Shown: positions 60,029 through 64,000 of the stretch, in pieces
Layout: the number at the start of each line of letters is the position of its first letter
Position numbering within the stretch: the first letter of the stretch is position 1
Assembly (NCBI RefSeq): GCF_025118155.1
Contig: NW_026251417.1
Coordinates: 248,001 to 312,000, forward strand
Length of the DNA stretch: 64,000 bases
Reading direction: 5' to 3'
Origin: Cokeromyces recurvatus
Lineage: Eukaryota > Mucoromycota > Mucoromycetes > Mucorales > Mucoraceae
Notes under the pieces: generated by a model
What the model saw: only the letters and a program-made list of their open reading frames with translations
The model's database searches: none
Told to the model about the DNA's origin: nothing
Translations under genes and position numbers: made by a program

Positions 60029-60257
60029 TCGTTATTCTTATCCATTATTGTGATATTACTTGAATAAAGATAACAAGAAAAACTAAAGGTAAAAGTGTCC
60101 AATTTAATTTACGAATAAAGGCTTTCTCTTCAGGTGATCTAACAATAAATTGTTTATCATTGTCTGGTTTATCTCTGAAATCATCATTTGAGGTTCGCCC
60201 ATCCTGAGAAGTACTGATGACATCTCTGTGAATATATTCTTCTTCTTCTTTCTCCAT
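58418..60257 (-). CDS. MFS anion:cation symporter of the Dal5/Tna1 family
   Basis: Plasma-membrane uptake of an organic anion such as allantoate or nicotinate; substrate not predictable. Starts at 60255-60257 (MEKEEEEYIHRDVISTSQDG). Exons: about 60063-60257, about 59840-59961, about 59394-59723, about 59033-59333 and 58418 to about 58953. Twelve membrane segments are plausible. Family wording: LNWTLLPLVFLVIFIQ, FCDKSALSVAAVLGI, the long cytosolic loop NPHHKLLRLNEKEKEIVEER and NVSGYTKKVFYNG followed by NFVGPLVMT. Ends EDKTIIYKL. About 490 residues. The first intron has a 39-nt homopolymer (59988-60026). Confidence 0.9.
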
Positions 60258-60435
60258 GTTGTATTGTAAAATAAATAAAGAGAAAAAGAAAACGAAAGAG
60301 AGAAAGAGAGAGAAAAGAGGAATCAATGAATGATATTTAAATGAAAGGCGTGATATTGTTAATTCGTTACAATTGCTCACACAGATACTTTTTTTGAATC
60401 CAAATGTCTTCTTTTAGAAATAAAAAAATTCTCAT

Positions 60436-60495
<60 letters not shown>

Positions 60496-61457
60496 AAGAA
60501 AGAATACAGCGCTGATATAATGATCATCGTGGCACTGATTATTATTAAGATACAAATATTTATATTATTTCGTGCAAGCTTATTTTATACATGTATATTT
60601 GTATATATTTACGTATATAAAATAGCATTAATACAGTATAATAAAGGTATTTTATACAATAGATCTGAATGTCTGCTTATCCCAGTTATCATCATAAAAG
60701 GAGAAAAGATACTAGTAGACCAACAGAAAAAAAGGAGAACTATTTTTTTTTTTTTTTTTTTTGAAATGAAGGCTTGAATTACAAGACTAATAGTTGTTCG
60801 ATTCATAGTATTTATTTTAGACTCTTGTGCAGAATGCATTTATAACTTGAGAAACTGAAATAACCTTCAAGGGACTGGAGGCTGTTTCAAGATTGTCATT
60901 ATATAGAATATCATTTAAAAGAAGTAGGTTTAATTGATATTTTCAATTGATGTATCTTGAACATCTCAACTATTTGTTAGTGTATTATAATAGTTTTTTT
61001 TCTTCCTTAGGAATATATGATGTGTAATCACGTTACTTGAACTTTTTTTTTTTCATAGAAAAGTATGCATTATTGTATGAAAAGATAAGAATAAGCAATC
61101 ATAATAATATATCCAAGTTAGTAGTCTTTAAGCCTTAATTTGCTGTAAACGCTGTCCTTGACTAATAATAATGATAACTTATTGTCTATTTGTTTATAAT
61201 TATAGTGGTAACAAATCTATTCATCTTGATATATAAGTCATGGAAGTTCTTTTATGTAATATATCAACAATACATATAAATATATATTTATATCGTTAGC
61301 TTCATAACATTCTAAAAGAAATAATGGATTCAATATTGTTTTGCGTTCGTTTTTACTATGTATGCTTCATACATATCATAAAACGAAATAGTCACTAACA
61401 TTTTAAAAAGAAGAAAGTTCTTGTCTTATTATTAATAATTTTATATCATAAAATGGT
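60258..61457. other. Gene-free region with 52-nt poly(A)
   Basis: Upstream of the MFS gene: GA-rich leader, 52-nt A run (60442-60493), AT-rich remainder. No gene recognised up to the 3' end of the TCD gene. Confidence 0.55.
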
Positions 61458-62092
61458 TTATAACACGTTATTCCAAATATTCTGAATTTGTCTTTCTTTT
61501 TCAAAACGGTTCATAACACGATCATATACTTCTTTACCATAATATTCTTCCAAGTTTGTATCTTCAGGTAATTCATCATGTGTGTTAGCTTCTAGCCTTG
61601 TCATGCATACTGTATTGAAATAATCAATTGGTTTTGATCTATCCCATCTTGTGAGTGCTAATTTATCATTAGGTCCTGAAATAACACTCTTTCCATGCCA
61701 CATTTCTTCAAAAATATATGCTACATCCTTTGCATCCAAAGTACAGACTCTAAAATAAAAAACCAAATAGTAATTAATATTCTTGTATGTATTTGTATTT
61801 CTCGATATCTCCTTTTTTTTTTTTACTTTTGTTTATATTTTTTTGATTCTCTTGATAATAATTCTCGATGAACACGGACATAAAGGCCTTCTCTTAACTT
61901 GACAGGAAGTGGATCAAAGTCAGGATATTCAGATAAACGTAAAATAATATATGATGCAATAGACATGCCAAACATACTGGGAAGAGTGCCTAATACAGGT
62001 AGAATACGTGCTCTAAAATCAGGTAATGCTGCAAACTCTTCTCTATCCTCGACCTTCTCTTCCTCTATAAATAAATACGTAAATACATTATT

Positions 62093-62134
<42 letters not shown>

Positions 62135-62524
62135 AAAATTGATTATGATTACCTAAGGGTAGTAACTTAACATGATGAGGCTTCTCTGTAGAATAAGCAA
62201 CTTGAACACCTTTAACAATGCCAAGTTTCTTCAATCTTTGTCTTACTGCACGCGCGAGTGGATCCTCTGTATATATTTATTAATTGTGAGCTTACATATT
62301 TTACATAATAGGATTCCTCTTTACCAAATGTTTCACTAATATCAGCAATTTGAATACGTGATGGATCAGCTTTTGCTCCTGCGCCCATTGAGCTAATTAT
62401 AGGTAATTTTTTATCATAGCAGTATTTAATTAAATCAATTTTGGTATTGATGTTATCAATAGCATCAATTACATAATTAGGGTTTCCTAAAGTATAAACA
62501 TATAAATTTTCCTTTTCTTTCCCC

Positions 62525-62574
<50 letters not shown>

Positions 62575-63163
62575 AATTACCTCCAAGTAACTCATCAACA
62601 TTATCGGCATTTAATAAATCAACACAATCTTCCACTTCAACAAAAGGTGCAATTTGTTTAAAGTGTTTCTTAATGCATCTAACTTTGGGAGTACCGACAT
62701 CTTCAAGTGTAGCTACTGCATGACGATTTAAACTACTCAGTGTAACTTGGTCAAAATCGATAATACGAATACGTTTGACACCTGAGCGTAATAACATGAG
62801 TGCTGCCCAGGAGCCTACACCACCTGCACCTACGACAATCACAAATGATTCACGAAGCTTGTGTGTTCCTTCCTCTCCCAAAAAGGCTGTATTTTTACTT
62901 AATTGTTCTTGAATAAGTTCCTCATTATAAGGGATGGCTGCAGTACCCATAGGTGTTAAATCGATTGTATTCTTAAGTTCTGCTTCTTTTAATTCATCTT
63001 TTAAGGTTTTAGCTCTGGATCTACGTTGATTGCTCTGATAGGTAAGAATGCTAGTTGCAGTTAATGCTGAGGCTGCAATTGCAGTTAAAGTAAGTTGAGC
63101 TGTATGAGGATGCTTTTCCAAGAATTGACTCACAGAGTCTGTAAATCTTTGAATAAATGTCAT
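61458..63163 (-). CDS. tRNA threonylcarbamoyladenosine dehydratase (TCD1/TCD2 type)
   Basis: E1-like enzyme that converts t6A37 of tRNA to its cyclic form using ATP; the yeast enzymes sit on the mitochondrial outer membrane. Starts at 63163 (MTFIQRFTDSVSQFLEKHPH), with a hydrophobic anchor LTLTAIAASALTATSILTY near residue 30. The ATP-binding part reads VIVVGAGGVGSWAALMLLRS, then IDFDQVTLSSLNRHAVA and YVIDAIDNINTKIDLIKYC, followed by ISSMGAGAKADPSRIQIADI, DPLARAVRQRLKK and LPSMFGMSIASYI. The last exon (from about 61750) starts VCTLDAKDVAYIFEEMW and ends IWNNVL. About 470 residues, complete. Two introns have 37- and 42-nt homopolymers. Confidence 0.93.
62094..62130. repeat. Poly(A) tract in TCD intron
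   Basis: Thirty-seven A on plus, poly(U) in the transcript, upstream of a 3' splice site. Confidence 0.95.
62530..62571. repeat. Poly(A) tract in another TCD intron
   Basis: Forty-two A on plus; the intron separates NADNVDELLGG from NPNYVIDAID. Confidence 0.95.
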
Positions 63164-63224
63164 TTTTTTTTATAAAGTTTCTTAAAGAAAAAAAAAATAA
63201 AAATAAAAATAAAATAAAAAATGC

Positions 63225-63225
<1 letters not shown>

Positions 63226-63265
<40 letters not shown>
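63226..63265. repeat. Poly(A) tract between PEX12 and TCD genes
   Basis: Forty A in the 166-bp gap between the PEX12 stop and the TCD start codon. Confidence 0.95.
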
Positions 63266-63268
<3 letters not shown>

Positions 63269-63329
63269 AAAATGACGTTAAATTATTTGCCTTTGGCCAA
63301 TTAAAAATGGCATTTCTCTTTAGTTTTAA

Positions 63330-64000
63330 TTATATAACGTCCGCATATAGTTTTGTCAAGTTCTCAGCGTCCTTATTTACTTTTATCCAAGTAACAGGAC
63401 ATCTACCATACTCTTCAACATAATGATAAGCACAAGTGTAGCAAAATACATAACCAGAAGGTAATGCTGTAGGATTATTGATAGGATTTATAAGGCATAA
63501 TGGACATGTGTTAGCCGTATTAGGCACCTTTACACCTCGTGAATCGGGCTATAACGAAAATAGATGTATTTATATAAATCAAAATGCAATTGATTCTTAT
63601 ATTATTATTTTCTTTACCTTAATTTTTTCAGGAGGTGGAATCGTATTTTCACCTTCTTGACCATGTTTTGATCCGCCTCTTGAGAATTCAGAAGAATACC
63701 ACCATTCCAGAAATTTGAAAAAGAATATAGACATAGGTAACAATACCTTTAAAAACTCAATGACTTTACTGAATATTATAGAAATTGCTCCTACAGGATT
63801 TTTTACTAGTGAAAATGGCTGTTGACTAATTGATCCATTACTCGACTTATCATAATGAGCACGCTATAAAAATAGGTTAACAAAAGAAAAAATAAAAAAA
63901 AAGAATAGTGTCTATGATAAATAACTTACATAATCATGCATACTCATACGCTTCACTTCTAGTCCTAATAAATGCAACCAAGGTGTATAATACCTCGTTT
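63330..64000 (-). CDS. PEX12: Peroxin PEX12, 3' part
   Basis: RING-type ubiquitin ligase subunit of the peroxisomal membrane needed for matrix-protein import. The gene runs off the right edge, so the start is not in the window. Visible exons: [19 protein letters not shown] (about 63931-64000), [20 protein letters not shown] with [20 protein letters not shown] (about 63620-63863) and the last exon 63330 to about 63549. The C-terminal RING is degenerate: [20 protein letters not shown], then [19 protein letters not shown], with fewer zinc ligands than a full RING, as known for PEX12. Stop at 63330-63332. Same strand as the TCD gene, 166 bp apart. Confidence 0.93.

Overview
The window is a piece of an AT-rich nuclear genome of a filamentous fungus. 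Genes are split by many short GT-AG introns, often with a CTAAC/CTAAT branch site. Intergenic DNA is very AT-rich and contains many long poly(A)/poly(T) tracts. The protein-coding content (ATM1, SEC61A, IMP3, HFM1/MER3, coronin with an acidic tail, gamma- and beta-tubulin, ARV1, RIM2, PEX12, a UPF0662 protein, an Ecl1-like protein) together with the Fanzor- and Tc1-type remnants fits an early-diverging fungus, most likely Mucoromycota (Mucorales-like). That placement is an inference; no rRNA or other marker is present to test it.

Layout. 1-2430: gene-free, with a small triple repeat at 425-542. 2431-4293 (-): UPF0662/DUF2408 protein. 4294-7020: gene-free. 7021-7513 (-): Ecl1-type zinc-binding protein. 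7754-10278: a decayed element with 76-77 bp inverted arms around a broken Fanzor (eukaryotic TnpB-like) gene. 10279-12659: gene-free. 12660-16011: convergent IMP3 (+) and ATM1 (-). 16360-17445: a complete but dead Tc1/mariner copy with TIRs and a TA duplication. 18390-20744 (+): five-finger CCCH protein. 21302-23055 (+): SEC61 alpha. 23423-29436 (+): HFM1/MER3 meiotic helicase. 29568-31436 (-): short coronin. 31728-33385 (+): gamma-tubulin. 33671-34667 (+): BUD32 kinase. 34768-35911 (-): MTD1. 36188-38560 (-): acyl-CoA thioesterase pseudogene split by a 1.13 kb inverted-repeat element. 39158-40232 (-): ARV1. 40233-44370: mostly gene-free, with a GC-richer island at 42880-43300. 44371-45999 (-): beta-tubulin. 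47100-47545 (-): degenerate DDE transposase. 48005-50002 (+): SH3/EH adaptor. 50007-51567 (-): mitochondrial ERA-type GTPase. 52451-53137 (+): RPL21. 53420-54868 (+): RIM2 carrier. 56138-56380 (+): unknown 80-residue protein. 56715-58118 (+): PP2A methylesterase PPE1. 58418-60257 (-): MFS transporter of the Dal5 type. 61458-63163 (-): TCD-type dehydratase. 63330-64000 (-): 3' part of PEX12.

Most genes are single-copy housekeeping genes with no operon logic; neighbours are mostly convergent or divergent pairs. Two gene pairs are functionally related: the tubulins (gamma at 31.7 kb, beta at 44.4 kb) and two steps of tRNA position-37 modification (BUD32 for t6A, the TCD dehydratase for its cyclic form).

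The main points for a second look are the broken Fanzor element and its inverted arms, the thioesterase gene split by a foldback-type element, a beta-tubulin carrying Tyr167 and Ala198 (both known benzimidazole-resistance states), and nineteen homopolymer tracts of 27-52 nt, nine of them inside introns. All reading was done by eye on the sequence. Exon borders are therefore proposals and family names rest on motif recognition.
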